Part shown: positions 39,094 through 51,064 of the stretch, in pieces
How positions within the stretch are numbered: the first letter of the stretch is position 1
Layout of the letters: every line of letters begins with the position of its first letter
NCBI RefSeq assembly: GCF_000972845.2
Contig: NC_040032.1
Location: forward strand, 15,031,358 to 15,095,357
DNA length: 64,000 bases
Origin: Larimichthys crocea
Lineage: Eukaryota; Chordata; Actinopteri; Sciaenidae
Direction of reading: 5' to 3'
Notes under the pieces: model-generated
Seen by the model: only the letters and a program-made list of their open reading frames with translations
The model's database searches: none
What the model was told of the DNA's origin: nothing
Made by a program: the position numbers and the translations under genes

Positions 39094-41549
39094 GTAAGAG
39101 CAGCTTACAATTCACCTGTGCCCAAGTGGTAAAATCCGTATAATTTTCCACTGAAATCATGAATGCCATCGTGCAGTAATTTTAAACCCTTTATCGAAAG
39201 CAACAAAAGATCCCTGTGGTTAGTTTCCAAATTAAACTGTTGTTCCCTTTTGGGACTGCAGCCTGTGTCTGTTTTTGGCATACGCTGTCATGATTCGGAG
39301 CTTGTTCGCCCGTGAAGTGTTAAATAATTTTGTGGTTTGAACAGATGCACACACATTTGGGAACATCCAGCTTCTCTGGATCTCAGCGAGCAAGTTCTAA
39401 AATAATCAAAGTGCTAATGGCCAGACATCTTTTACAGCCGATAAATACTGCTAATTAGCTTTAACTAATACAGTGATTTCATTGGTGATTTAGTTACTTC
39501 AAGGTCTGTTTGGTTCTTGTAATTTCTTGCTCTGTGGCCGCAGATAACTTCTTCTCACACGACTTTCTCTGTCTCGTCTTCTTCCAGTGCATCTTTCTCT
39601 GCCGCTCTCCTCTTCGTTGCCGGCCTCTCTGTCCGATGAGAGTGTGATGACACCCGATGCGGAGAACGCCGTCGTCAGTCCCATCCTGCCCTTCCTGTTT
39701 CTGGGGAACGAGAGAGACGCCCAAGACCTGGACCTACTGCTGCGCCTCAACATCGGCTACGTGGTTAACGTGACCACACACCTGCCGCTCTACCACGTCA
39801 ACTCTGGACTGCGCTACAAAAGGCTGCCAGCCACTGACAACAGCAAGCAAAACCTTCGGCAGTACTTTGAGGAGGTTTTTGAGTTCATCGGTGAGAGTCT
39901 GGCCTCAGATATATTGTTGAATTTGTGAGCACCGACTGTTGTAGAGAAGTGAAGTACGGTGTTGGGGGAGTAATGCATTGTGAATAAGTCTGCCTCCTGC
40001 ATAAACTGCCATAATGGTAGCACTTTGAGATATTAATATTTTCTGAGGTGGTAGGAGCTCAGGACTAGAGTGCTTTGTGCACTTACTGAGGCTAAGGTGA
40101 TATTCAGACCAAATCAGACGTTGCAATGACTTACCATAGGGTTGTGCGATGGTGTCAGGTTTATTTGTGCTGAACAAAATCATTGTGAAACAATCAGGAA
40201 ATAATTATTTTGCTGATTAACCGGCTATATCGAGGCCGGTGCTCCTTCACTGTCATTCACTCTCTATGTCGCTTGACCACTCTCTTTCTCAAACCATCAG
40301 ACACAAATTAAACTTCTTTGTGTCACTATTTTGCAACGTAAATTGTGAGTCAGACACGGATTTAGAAGCTGGGTACATGAAATAAACAAAGCCAGACCAC
40401 AACAGGTAGAGTATCAGACTTGAGTCCATGAATCCACCTGGATAATCTCAGTTTTAGTCACATTTCAGACTGACTGTGGAGGGTTTGATCTGATTTGGCA
40501 CCACAGCATTGCATCAGGTTGTGTTTCTCCAAAAGTTGAATCTGCCACAACTTCTCAGTTTTCTTCGGACACCCCCTGCAGCCTGCCACAGCCAAAACGC
40601 ACTACCCCTACTCAAATTAATCTGTTTGCCGCAGTGCCACTCTGAATCTGGCCTGTGGTAGCTGTCTATGGTCAGTAAATACTGTACCTTCAAACTGTTT
40701 TTACAAGTTTCGAGTTCAGAGTGACGTTTGGAGGCTTTTGAATTAAAAGCCAAATTAAACAGAGTAATGAAACTAACTTTATCACCGTTTTTACTTAAGT
40801 AACTCGCCCAACATTTTCCACTAATTAGTAGCTGTAACTGTGACTCGGTAAAGAGCTTTTTCTGTGATGACATCTGCTCAAGAAAGAGAAATAATGCATT
40901 GAACAGCTTTTATATCAACAGTTATTATTTCATTCCAAAGCCGTGGCACTGACTGTCTCAGAAGATAAATTTTGATCCCACTCGTGCCGCCTACGCCGTG
41001 GTAAAAAAAAAAAAAGGGACTCACTATTCAGACAAGTTTCTTTAAGGACAGGCTAAACTTTTGTTTTGTGGTTGTCATAAAAGGATTATGTTGAATTTGT
41101 AGTTTAAAAGACAGATTATGTTTTAAGGAGTCTTGAATGAAAGCAGGAACATTTAGGATGTAATGATACCTGTCACAGGTACTTTGGTCTTAAGTAATGG
41201 GATGATACTATATTACTGTATTAAGCCAGTTTTTCTTGAATTTAGCAAAAGGACTTCATCTGTTTTGTTGCTCTCATCCACAGAGGAGGCATATCAGAGT
41301 GGACAGGGAGTGTTGGTACACTGCCAGGCAGGCGTGTCTCGTTCTGCAACCGTCGTCATCGCCTACCTTATGAAGCACACCCTCATGACAATGACAGATG
41401 CCTACAAATACGTGCGGAGCCGTCGTCCGGTGGTGTCGCCGAATCTAAACTTCATGGGCCAACTTTTGGAGTTTGAGAGGGACCTCAACTCCGGGGTGAC
41501 TCCTCGTATCCTGATGCCCAAACTTAACGGCGTGGAGACGCAGGTGTAA
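37020..41549 (+). CDS. dusp10-like: DUSP10/MKP5-like dual-specificity MAP kinase phosphatase, expanded N-terminus
   Basis: Dephosphorylates Thr/Tyr of MAP kinases (p38 and JNK for DUSP10). Three coding exons join in phase: 37020-39093, 39588-39890, 41284-41549, giving 880 aa. The start [12 protein letters not shown] matches the DUSP10 N-terminus. The rhodanese-like MAPK-docking region begins near residue 511 ([10 protein letters not shown]) and keeps RRRLQQGK at 572-579. It lacks the block expected before that motif and the KGGLSSF-type segment after it. The catalytic domain is intact: [16 protein letters not shown], general acid Asp775 in [16 protein letters not shown], then [20 protein letters not shown] with Cys806 and Arg812; end [18 protein letters not shown]. 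Human DUSP10 is 482 aa. The extra length is His/Ser/Gly/Pro-rich sequence with Cys clusters. A diverged DUSP10 ohnolog is inferred. Confidence 0.9.
39588..39890 (+). CDS. dusp10-like: dusp10-like coding exon 2 (start of catalytic domain)
   Basis: The acceptor is cttcttccag|TG, the donor ttcatcg|gtgaga. The split ATG codon at the junction gives Met692. It encodes [19 protein letters not shown], the [17 protein letters not shown] core strand region, and [17 protein letters not shown] with the general-acid aspartate. Confidence 0.93.
39891..41283 (+). other. dusp10-like intron 2
   Basis: No exon or clear repeat recognised in 1.4 kb; contains a short poly(A) near 41003-41014. Confidence 0.7.
41284..41549 (+). 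CDS. dusp10-like: dusp10-like last coding exon (phosphatase signature)
   Basis: The acceptor is ctcatccacag|AG. It encodes [56 protein letters not shown] and the family-typical tail, then taa at 41547-41549. Confidence 0.95.
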
Positions 41550-42296
41550 GAAAAGATCAGGGGTCAGGAGCGTTATGTTTACCGCAGGTCGAGATGAAAC
41601 TAGATTAAAGTGGCATTAATGAGAGTCGAAGAAGTGCAGCACATTTTAGAAGAGAGACACGATGAGGAATATTACAAGTGGAAAATTTGTGCACTTTTAA
41701 TACTGTGAACCATGGGACAAAAGACTGAATGCTTCATTTGTTCAGTGGTAACTCTTAAATAACACGATCATCATCCAGTATACTGTTTATAAGATAATGT
41801 GCCAATATTTTGTATAGACCTAACATCACTCTCAGACGTTTCTTTTATTCTTTTTGTTCCCGTTGTTTACATTCACAGTGACTCTGTTGCCATTACTCAT
41901 AAATGCATGCAGAACGGGAACGCAGACATGGAATGGGTTCGCTGGCAATGTCCGACTTCATCCACAATGTTTCCAACCACATGTAGCAACACACAGGTTA
42001 TTACAACGCACTTTACTTCCCATGCATCTGTTTTATTATCACCAACTGAACTGTCACTCAGACCTCAGTCACTGTTTTTGTATGTGATCATGTCTATTTG
42101 TTGTTGTTTCTTTGGGAGCGCAATAGAGCGGCAGTATGGACCTGGGAGGTAGCATTGAGTAGCATTAACCTAACAAACTTATCACAAAGGGGAAAACAGC
42201 TCATGGAAATGTGTAAGAATGGTTTTTATTTCAGTGTAGCGGCCTGTGTATGAGCACAGAAAAGTACTGCAGGTCTGAAATAATGCAAGTAAGTTC

Positions 42297-42574
42297 AAGG
42301 GGCAATATGTAATTCCTGGCCAAATGCTCGAAACAGTTCGACACACGTAATAAACATAGACAGTATAAATCATAGGATTTCATACCCATAACAGGTTTGT
42401 GAAGAGCAGTCCTGTCTCTGCCGCCTTCTGGCTAATCTAAAAATCGGCAAAGACGCGAATCATCTGCAGACCTGAGTGCTCAAACTATCTGTAACAGCAT
42501 CTACCTGTTAAAACTACTCAAAGCAAACAGGTGAACAGCCTCTGTCACTGGCCTAAACTTACATATTGCCTCTT
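42297..42574. mobile_element. MITE-like element carrying an R1 fragment
   Basis: The left end aaggggcaatatgtaatt and the right end aacttacatattgcctctt are inverted repeats. The TIR motif is close to that of the element at 14187-14561 (aaaggaacaatatgtaa). An R1 fragment (about 42385-42515) lies inside, implying nested insertion. Confidence 0.7.
42385..42515 (+). repeat. R1 fragment nested in a MITE
   Basis: Contains aacaggtttgtgaagagcag, tctgccgccttctggctaat, ctaaaaatcggcaaagacgc, tcatctgcagacctgagtgc, then tgtaacagcatctacctg. Confidence 0.8.
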
Positions 42575-45432
42575 TAATGTGTCTGAATGAAAGCTGCATG
42601 TTCATATGCAGGTTTATACACTAAAATAAGATCTTTATAAACACATTTACAGCAGAACTGAAACCACAACTCAACAGTCAGATATTTTTTTATGCAGAAT
42701 ATGATTTACAGTATATTTGACTGGAGATGTTCGGGTTAGGTGGCGGGTGTTATCCTGCTGTAATAATGTGCTTTAAAAACAACAGACCTTCTCCAACTGT
42801 GTACTATTTATTTTACAGTTAATTCATAAGAGATTATTTTTTATTGATTTTATATGATGTAAAAAAAAAAGAAAAAAAAACTGTTCTTGTTTGGTGTTCA
42901 GCATGAAACAGTCCTGTTACGGTGCACGGACAGATACTTCCTCAAATTTAAATAGCACATTTCTGTTCTTGAAGACGACACAGTGGCAACATCCTGCTTA
43001 ACTCATCTGGTCCCAAACTATTTATTATGTATTTATGGTGACATGACTGTGTGAAACTATAAGCTTTTATTTTGTAATTTTGAATGGCTTCTCTTATTTT
43101 GACATCCTGTGGAAGTGATATTTCCCACAGTACCCAAAAGTACCAATTTGACTCAGACTCCTAAAGCCAAATCTACTTTATACTTAGTTATTTTTATACC
43201 TTTGTGAAGGTGAGATGAGACGGTGATGTCGTAGCTGATTAGTTGTTCTTTTTTTGCCTTAATTTCCTCAACTGTGTCCTCATGACTATGCATTATTTTT
43301 ATTATGAAGGCTTCGGTTTAATTAGATAAGGTGACTTGATTCACTGTGAACTTAGCTAAGGTCCAGACGGTTAGTTGTAGGTCGTGTTCAGTCAAGAAAC
43401 ATCACTCCACATAGGAAGATATGAAGGGACAAGTGGCTCATAAATCAGTTATAAGTATAAAGACAGTGCAGACACCCTTGTGTGCGGTGCAGCTCATAAA
43501 TTTGGGGCTATAAACAGCATGTTTATTTTTAGTTTATTTCACTTGCAGGCTTTTCAAAGCACCCTGTTAAGACTCAGTATTATATCAGTAAATTAACTTT
43601 CATGGAAGGATTAGAGAAGTTTTCTAATCTGTTAGCTAATGATGAGAATTATTTTGCACATTTTCTAAAGTAATTTATGATATAAGCATCAACTGTGTCA
43701 AATATTCCTTTATGCAAGAGTCTTATTGTTTTATTTGTTTGTCTGACAGGGATATCCAGGCACTCTGATAGCCCGGGGATTTGGCACACATCTCTTATTG
43801 ATTAAAGATCATTTGACACACATTAGGTTAAAGCTTGTGTCTGACAAAATCCAAACAAATCAGAAGAAGATGTGACTGAATATAAACTTCCAAGCTTGGT
43901 TGCTGTTTCTTTTTAATTCTCGTTATATTTTAACCAAACTCCAGTCGCCCCCTTTTCCAGATTTTAACCTGTGATTCTGTTACAAGTTTCTACAACCAGA
44001 ATGCCTTCGGTTTAGCCTTGTGTAGTTTGGTCCTCCGGCTGTTGTCATTATCAGTATGACTTTGTAAAATCATTCAGCTTGTCGGGTTTATTTTCTGGCT
44101 AAGTGACTTTGATATAGGCTATATATTTTTCTACAGTTCTTCATCTTGTTATGTATGCACATGTACTGTAAGTGTGTATTTACAGATTTTTACATGACTC
44201 TTTCTTTTCTATGAAAGGCCGTCAGGGCAGAATGACATCTTCCAATCTTCCGCAGTGACAATAAGGATTTATAGCCGTGTTTTGTGTTGCAGTATTACAG
44301 TTATCAGACCTCAGTAAACGTGGGTCAACATACCTGTATTAGTGTTTGATCTGGCCTTGTTCATTCAGCTGGAGAGACCTCCACCAGACATGCTGTTCAC
44401 ACTCCTCTCGTCTCTCCAAGCTCAGCTCTGCTCACAGTAGGTGCAGTATTAACCTGAAATTGAAGAGGGCCTGTTGCTATTGCTCCTTGATTTTTATATT
44501 GACTTTATATGCAAAGTGGCTGTTGAAGCAGTTTTCTTTAATTCCACGCTGTATGGACTTGCTGTGCAGTTGTCACCTCAGAGACACGTCAAAGGAAAGT
44601 GAAACTTTTGATTCATATAAACTGGAGGGCCGGTGTCTCTGTGAGTGTACAGATCTTCTGTTGAAAAGAGGAAAGTTGTGACTGTATGTATGATAACTTT
44701 GTATATCCGTGCATTGCTTATTTGTGGGAATTTAATTATTTGTATTTTATTGCTCATTTGTGTTATTCCCTTGTACCAAATATTGAATTTAAGGACATTG
44801 ATTCAATCATTTAGCAATGATGATGATGCAATTATTGAAGAAGAAGAAAAAAAAAAGCAGATCACCTCCTTCCTTCCTGACGGGGGTAAGAACTCTTCAG
44901 GTATGACTATCATAGTAATGCTGTGCTGTTTCACCTTGTTGTCCCGCCTCCTCCTCCTCCAGAGACCCAAAAAACTCATGTTATCTAACCTGTGATGCTC
45001 TTCTGTCGCCCTCTTCCTTTTCATAATGGATTGTTTCTCTTAAGCAAATGTAATATTTTCATATTGTAGTAACTGGTCCTTGTATTTAGACAATGTTTTT
45101 ACCTTCATGCACTGTGACTAATACAATGCTGCTATATCACAAAGACCTTTCTTTTGTAAGTCACATTTTAGCCGATGCAAAGTGGTGAATATCGCTAAAG
45201 GTGACTGGGCTTGAATACAAAGCCCCCTTCCCTTGCTTACATTGTTCCAATTCAATCCAGGCTTCATCGGGCTGCCGCTGTGCAGTGCATTAATCTCAGA
45301 GTGACTGTGTGCACAACTGTAGGATCTATACCTGTTGGTCTTCCTCTACGAGCATGATAGAAAGACAAAAGAGACAGTAACATGTAGCAGTAAAATATTT
45401 CTAAAGGCTGATCTCATCGTTCGCTGTGGTTC

Positions 45433-45438
45433 AATAAA
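45433..45438 (+). terminator. Candidate poly(A) signal of the dusp10-like gene
   Basis: tggttcaataaaactgtgac followed by a TG/T-rich stretch. The most convincing hexamer downstream of the stop codon, but 3.9 kb away. Confidence 0.35.
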
Positions 45439-45596
45439 ACTGTGACGCTTTTACTGTGTTAACTTCTGCAGATATGGTTTCATGCATGACTTAAGTTACA
45501 GTATGTGAGAAAAAAAACGTCCAAACATATGACACCAATCTAGACTTAAAAACTACTTAAAAACAGCTGTTATATCAATAATCCTTTAACAAGATG

Positions 45597-45632
45597 CATA
45601 TTTGTATCACATGTTATTGTGATACAAATATG
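45597..45632. repeat. Perfect inverted repeat, 15-bp arms and 6-bp loop
   Basis: catatttgtatcaca, loop tgttat, tgtgatacaaatatg. Not followed by a T run, so not a terminator. Part of the arm sequence recurs at 46209 (tgtgatacaaatttg). Confidence 0.85.
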
Positions 45633-45774
45633 TTGTGTTGACACGTGCAGCATATCGAGATTTACCTCAACTTTTAATCCATAATTTGGGTTAAATCAAA
45701 CACATCCATGACATAATTAAACACATAATTAAACACAGATTTTAAAATAAGGCACGAGGCTCGAGGCATGTCAA

Positions 45775-46080
45775 TGTTGGCCGGTAGGTTAGACCACATC
45801 CTGACTGAAATATCTCAACTAATATTGGATGGATTCATGACATTGCACACACGTTCATGGTTCCCAGATGATGTATCCTACTAACTTTGATGATGATATG
45901 CAGTCTTTAGCCTGTAGCAACACTGTAAGGTTGGCATTGGATGGGTCGCCATAAATTTTGGTTACCATTAAAATTTGGTTCAGACATTCATGGTCCCAGA
46001 GGATCTGCAGGTCTAAATTTCTGTTCATCCTTTTTGTTGATTCATGACCAACTACCTGCAAAAATAATGACAACAAGAGC
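45775..46080 (+). repeat. Dispersed repeat R4, second copy
   Basis: Contains tatctcaactaatattggat, ggattcatgacattgcacac, gttcatggttcccagatgat, aaatttggttcagacattca, matching a common fish repeat and the block at 1010-1305. Confidence 0.75.
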
Positions 46081-46106
46081 CTCAGCTCTACTTTGTGTTC
46101 AGTACG

Positions 46107-46188
46107 AATTCACAAATGTTTGGCTCAAAGCATCCCTGTACTTCTCAAATTCACAAATGTTTGGCTCAAAGCATCCCTGTACTTCTCA
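46107..46188 (+). repeat. Perfect 41-bp tandem duplication
   Basis: Unit beginning aattcacaaatgtttggctc and ending atccctgtacttctca occurs twice without change (46107-46147, 46148-46188). Confidence 0.95.
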
Positions 46189-47744
46189 AAAACGTGATTT
46201 TAACATCATTGTGATACAAATTTGCACATTTAAACGCACATTCACATCTTACATGTGATTCAGTTGCAAAATTTCAGTTGATTTCAGCTCTATATACAAT
46301 AAAACTGCAGTAACAGTAAGCAACAATCTGCCAGGAGTCTCTAGTGCGAGTGGAGAAAAGTATTTAAATTCAGTATCGCCTATATACAGTATATGTAACT
46401 GATCTCATGTTATGATGTGACGTCAAGTACTTTTACAGTAGAATTGATAGACAAAATTAACAATGAATGACAATAATACCGATTACAATGTCAGTACTGC
46501 AGACAAAGTTATTTAAACACACATTCGTAGACTAGCGAACGATAAAGTAGGGGCATTTCATATAGTTTGCAGTTAGGGTGCCTGAAGTTAAAGCTGTTTT
46601 TAGAATATGTTTGGACCTGATTTAATTTGCCTCTTTATATAAAATATATTCTTAGTGTACATGGGCTTTCGGTGCTTATTTAAACTTTGAGAATCTTGTG
46701 TAGATCTCAGACTTTAAAAGGCCAAAAAAATAAAAAATAAAAAAACTTAAAAGCATCTACAGTATAAATCATCTTGTAGCACAAAATAATATGCAAAAAG
46801 TCAAGTGGAGTTCTGTTTGAAATACGCTTCAAAGAACTCGTAGCTAGCAAAGTCAGCCAGTGTCAAGATTATTATCTCAAATATTCACATGAAGTTTAAA
46901 GTTTCGAAAGTTACTAGCACGAAAGGTTCAGACAGCAGCGTCTACCCCGTGTGTGGAGATTAATCATTGCTTTAGATGTGACTTTACTTTGTTGGCATGA
47001 TGTCAGACTCTGCATAAAGAGGTCTGAAATCTTTCTCTAGACAGTGGCTGCTCTGCGTGAGTGACAAACTCATTTTCTCTTCCATTTTTTTATTTGATTA
47101 GCAGCAGCAGCTCTGACAGATCTGGTTCCTGTGTTGGTGACATGACTTGAAGATTTCCCATCAAGTGATTTAATTGCTGTCTTGTCTTTCTCTTTTGTTG
47201 GTTATAGATGAAATATGTTACCCGAATAGCATCCTCAAGTGTGCAGTACAAAAACCTGATGGCTGGATTGTTGTTATTGAAGTTGTTCTTCATGTTAATT
47301 TCTAGTTAACACACTGGAACTGGCTCTTTTAATTAAAAAGATCTGTTGTTTTATCTGTATCTGTTGTTTTAATTTGCTGCGATCACACTCACTCTCTCAC
47401 TGGCCAGCCGACCACCAGCACTCTGTGAATGAAGTCGGGAGTGTCTATTTGGAAAGTATTGAGCAGTTACGTTACCGTCGATACAAACGGCCAATTGCAA
47501 TTGATGATTCAGATGGTCACCCCCCGCCCAGATCTGCTTTGTTCATCTTTACATAAGAGCTGGTTTCAGGATCCACAGCTGTGTGTGAGCGCCCGGAGGG
47601 CAGATCAATCAGTGAGAGAGGTTAACACAAATTTACTGTCTGCCTGGCAATAACACAAAGTACTGTACTGACTGTACTGTACTGTACAGATAAGATAAGA
47701 TAGACTTTTTGGATTAATCCCACACATAGACAGTACAAACCATG

Positions 47745-47990
47745 GATGTCGCATCCATGATGTCACCCACAGGTTTCTGAAGAGCTGTTGTGAAGTGTGG
47801 TGGCTTTGGTTGCCGCCACATCTCAGCAGTCCTGCCTTCATGGCTGTGGTTGCTCAAACAAGCCACCTGTAATGGCACCCACCTGTCAATCAAAGCCTCT
47901 TAATTCTGTTTATATAATTTGAACAGGTGAGTTCTATATAAAAATTCATGGTGGCTTATGGAGACTGACTCATTCTGTAGCCAACACGTC
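47745..47990 (+). repeat. R1 copy, 5' and central parts
   Basis: Contains gatgtcacccacaggtttct, aaacaagccacctgtaatgg, cacctgtcaatcaaagcctc, gaacaggtgagttctatata and ggagactgactcattctgta. The 3' end is missing. Confidence 0.8.
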
Positions 47991-49610
47991 GTCGTGTTAA
48001 ATCATAAAGTCGAAAGCCCCAAATGGGTGGAAATGAAAATCATTTATCATCTTTGTTTCAACATTTATTGACTTCAACCTCGAGGCGGACAACTGCATTA
48101 TCTGCTGCATGGATTCAAATAAAAACATCAACAATGTGTCGACCAGGTTTTATTAGAAAGAGCAGTTTGATAAACTGACTAAAGGTAACTTTAAAAATCA
48201 AACTTTCTTGTCACTAAAATGCATCACAGACTGAAACTTCAACTGTATTTTGAATCAAGTAAAAAAAATCTCAGGCTGCTTCTCTGCTTTGAGGTCTCCA
48301 GACTTGAAGGCTCCTGTGTGGCACAACAGTAATTAACTTCAGCTTAATTAAGGATTGTTAATTAAGTAAAAATAGATGTATTAAAAGTTAATTAATTGTC
48401 ATATTTATAGCATGGTAGATAATTAAACATACAAACTATGTTCTTTGCTTAAAAAATAAACATTTTTATCATCTTTTTTTCTCACAGCTCATGTGTGAGT
48501 CTTTTTATCATGTGACTAACCGTGACGTTATTATCGTTATTGAAGCGTATAATTAAGTGACTTATCTTCCGGGTGGCATGCACCCGCTCTAATTACAACA
48601 GAGTACAACCTGCAGAGATGAAACAGGAACTCTCGAGGACCATCTGGTGAGCGTTTTAGATACGGCCCTTCCAGTCATGTACTGGTTTGTACCTGCTGTC
48701 ACTGTTTTTCAGAGTTTGTGCCAGGACAAAAAAATAATTACACGCAATGTTGCCAAGTCTGTCCTAAATTAAAATGTGGGTTAAAACTGTAGATGAGTTT
48801 GTGATATTAAAAAAAACATCCTGGGAGAAATTATAATTATTTAGTGTGCTCTTATCCCATTTAGAAACAGAGATACAGAAGTTGGTTTATGACACAATAA
48901 AGATGTTTTTAATTTAATCTATTAATCTATTTGTCAATAACTATAATTCTTTCTTCAATGCATACACAAATGATACATTAATAGGAGAGGAATGCTTAAT
49001 AACGCAGTGTAGCATTCAAAATAGTTGAATTAATGTATTGAATCAATTTTTAGAAACGTAAGATTTAGCTTTTCATTTTGTTTTTGTTTACAACTCTATT
49101 GACATGTTATTATACATGATTACAGCTCTGTTGTGTTGAGTTATTAGGCATTTTTCAAATATACACTTTTTTCATTAGGAGTTATAGTTAATGAGAAATA
49201 TACTTTATATCAGCTTATAGCTACATGATAATGTGTTAAAATACATTTATTCCTAATCATAAAGTGTAAAGCTGAACTTATCTGACTGTTCTAGCAAAGT
49301 GAAATGAATAAATATAAACATAATATGATCATTCATGTTGTGATAGCATCATTATTAAGGTATTAAATCAAACATATGAGGTTTGTGGTTCATTTTATTT
49401 CTGTTTCCTGTAGTACTTCTGCCTGTTCATTTGTTTTATCAGAATTATTTGACATAACATATCAAGAAAGGCCCAAATGTACTGGATAAAATTATATTTA
49501 TATGATTAATTACACATTTAAGGGCCTTGGTGTATGCTGGCTCACTGCGACACATTTTTTAAGACATAACTGGAACAGAGACACTCGTGCTTTTCCTCTA
49601 TTTTTACTAT

Positions 49611-49853
49611 TTAGCTCCAAAGAAGCTGGCAGCTCACATACCTCCTGGCTGGTTCATTAGGAGTCGGCTTGTTGCTACTGTAGTTTTCCCAGATCAGTGA
49701 TGCAGTCAGACGTGCCAGCATCATCCAGCAGATGGAGTCCTTAAACTGCTGCAGCCGCACCTTATAAATCCAAACAAACTGCTGCTCACTGTGAAAATCC
49801 CCGACAGGGGTGATTAAGACTGAAATCAGCCATTTCAACACAACAAAAAGCAA
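49611..49853 (-). pseudogene. Unrecognised open segment, possible coding relic
   Basis: An 80-codon frame with protein-like composition (VRLQQFKDSICWMMLARLTA, then NKPTPNEPARRY). It sits in an AT-rich desert and has higher GC than its surroundings. No family recognised, no splice partners seen. May be a transposon or gene fragment, or chance. Confidence 0.2.
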
Positions 49854-51064
49854 AATGTTGAGATTAAATATGTGGACACATGGCGAGACACGGCGAGTAT
49901 CGTAACAATGTCAAGAACAATCCCAGTGCAATGTCTCAAACATCCACTGTACCTGGAAATAATTTATTTCTCATTGTTTAAATTCAGTTTTTGTTCTTTA
50001 AACATGTAAACATTATCTATACATGTTGTGCTGTCACAGATTCTATATTTAAGACTTGTAATTTAATCTTTAAATCTTTAAAATATATATTATTATGAAA
50101 GTAAATAGTCTCTCAGTAGGACATCCTTGAACCAAGATCAATAGATCTGGTCAAACCACCAAGACATAATCATTGATAAAAAGTTAGTAATTTCAGTTTA
50201 AATTATTTAAATTCAGTTTTTCTAAAGATGTAAATATCATCACTCATAAATAATCTATGCATGCTGTACACACTGTCACATACACGTATATCATGTACGT
50301 AAAACAACCTGCTACATAAATCAGATTTATTTCAGCATCCTTTGCACACTGCACCATTGCACAATTGTCTTATTCTGCCTTCAAATGTCAAATGTGACCC
50401 TATATAGCCTATTTACATACATGAGAGTGATAATATTAGAAACATTTTTGAATATAATGCAGCCCAGTTAATACTACTGTAAACTACAACCTATAACCTA
50501 CAACCAATAGTAACTTTATAATAACTTTAGTTGGGCTTATAATGTTTCGTTTTTTCTTGACACTTCCATAAAGGTATTTATTTAACTATTATGTTTATTA
50601 TTGAGCTCTTAGTGTGTGCTGTTGTTGTACAGGAGTGTATTATATTGAGAGGTGCTTCTAAAATATTGTGGCCCTCTCATGTAAGTAAATATTAGAAACT
50701 CTGAGGGGTTTATGTGTGTATATGTAGATTTTTTGTTTTTTGAAATACAAGTCAGGAATATATTTGATTTATCTATAAGTATCAGGTATATCTAAACAAG
50801 TTGCAAGGAAGCTTGTAGTATTGTCATTCATTATTTAAAGAGAAGGGGTGGGAGTTTATAAGTTATTCTTCTTCTCACTCCTTTTCGAATATGTATTTCT
50901 ATGTTTAAATGTTTTGCCTTACTTTTATTTTTGTTTTGCATATTCGAAATAAACACTTCAATCAATAGAAACCTATAAATATAATGCAGTCCAGTTTAAC
51001 ACTACTGTAAACTACATCCAGTAACATATCAACCATATAGTTAAATAATACCTCTCTGACAGTG

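Larger units (their letters stand above)
41550..45445 (+). other. dusp10-like 3' region, probable long 3'UTR
   Basis: No other gene is recognised. Scattered ATTTA motifs (for example near 42810 and 43018-43035) would fit AU-rich stability elements known in MAPK-phosphatase mRNAs, but AT-rich DNA gives them by chance. Candidate poly(A) signals are at 42349 (inside a MITE) and 45433-45438. The true end is unknown. Confidence 0.4.
46189..51060. other. AT-rich intergenic spacer
   Basis: No supported gene. Contains an R1 copy (47745-47990), a short open segment on the - strand (49611-49853) and long A/T-rich unique stretches between 48300 and 51000. Confidence 0.6.

Noticed and set aside
39094..39143. 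Read-through end of the dusp10-like first ORF (16 extra codons to a stop)
   Set aside because: The donor cagaa|gtaaga joins in phase to the catalytic exon. Read-through would give a protein without the phosphatase domain.
39544..39587. Alternative acceptor gtggccgcag before the second dusp10-like exon
   Set aside because: Using it places a stop codon in frame immediately after the junction.
44346..44995. Two open frames of 111 and 116 codons downstream of dusp10-like
   Set aside because: AT-driven hydrophobic translations with no family match, inside the probable 3'UTR.
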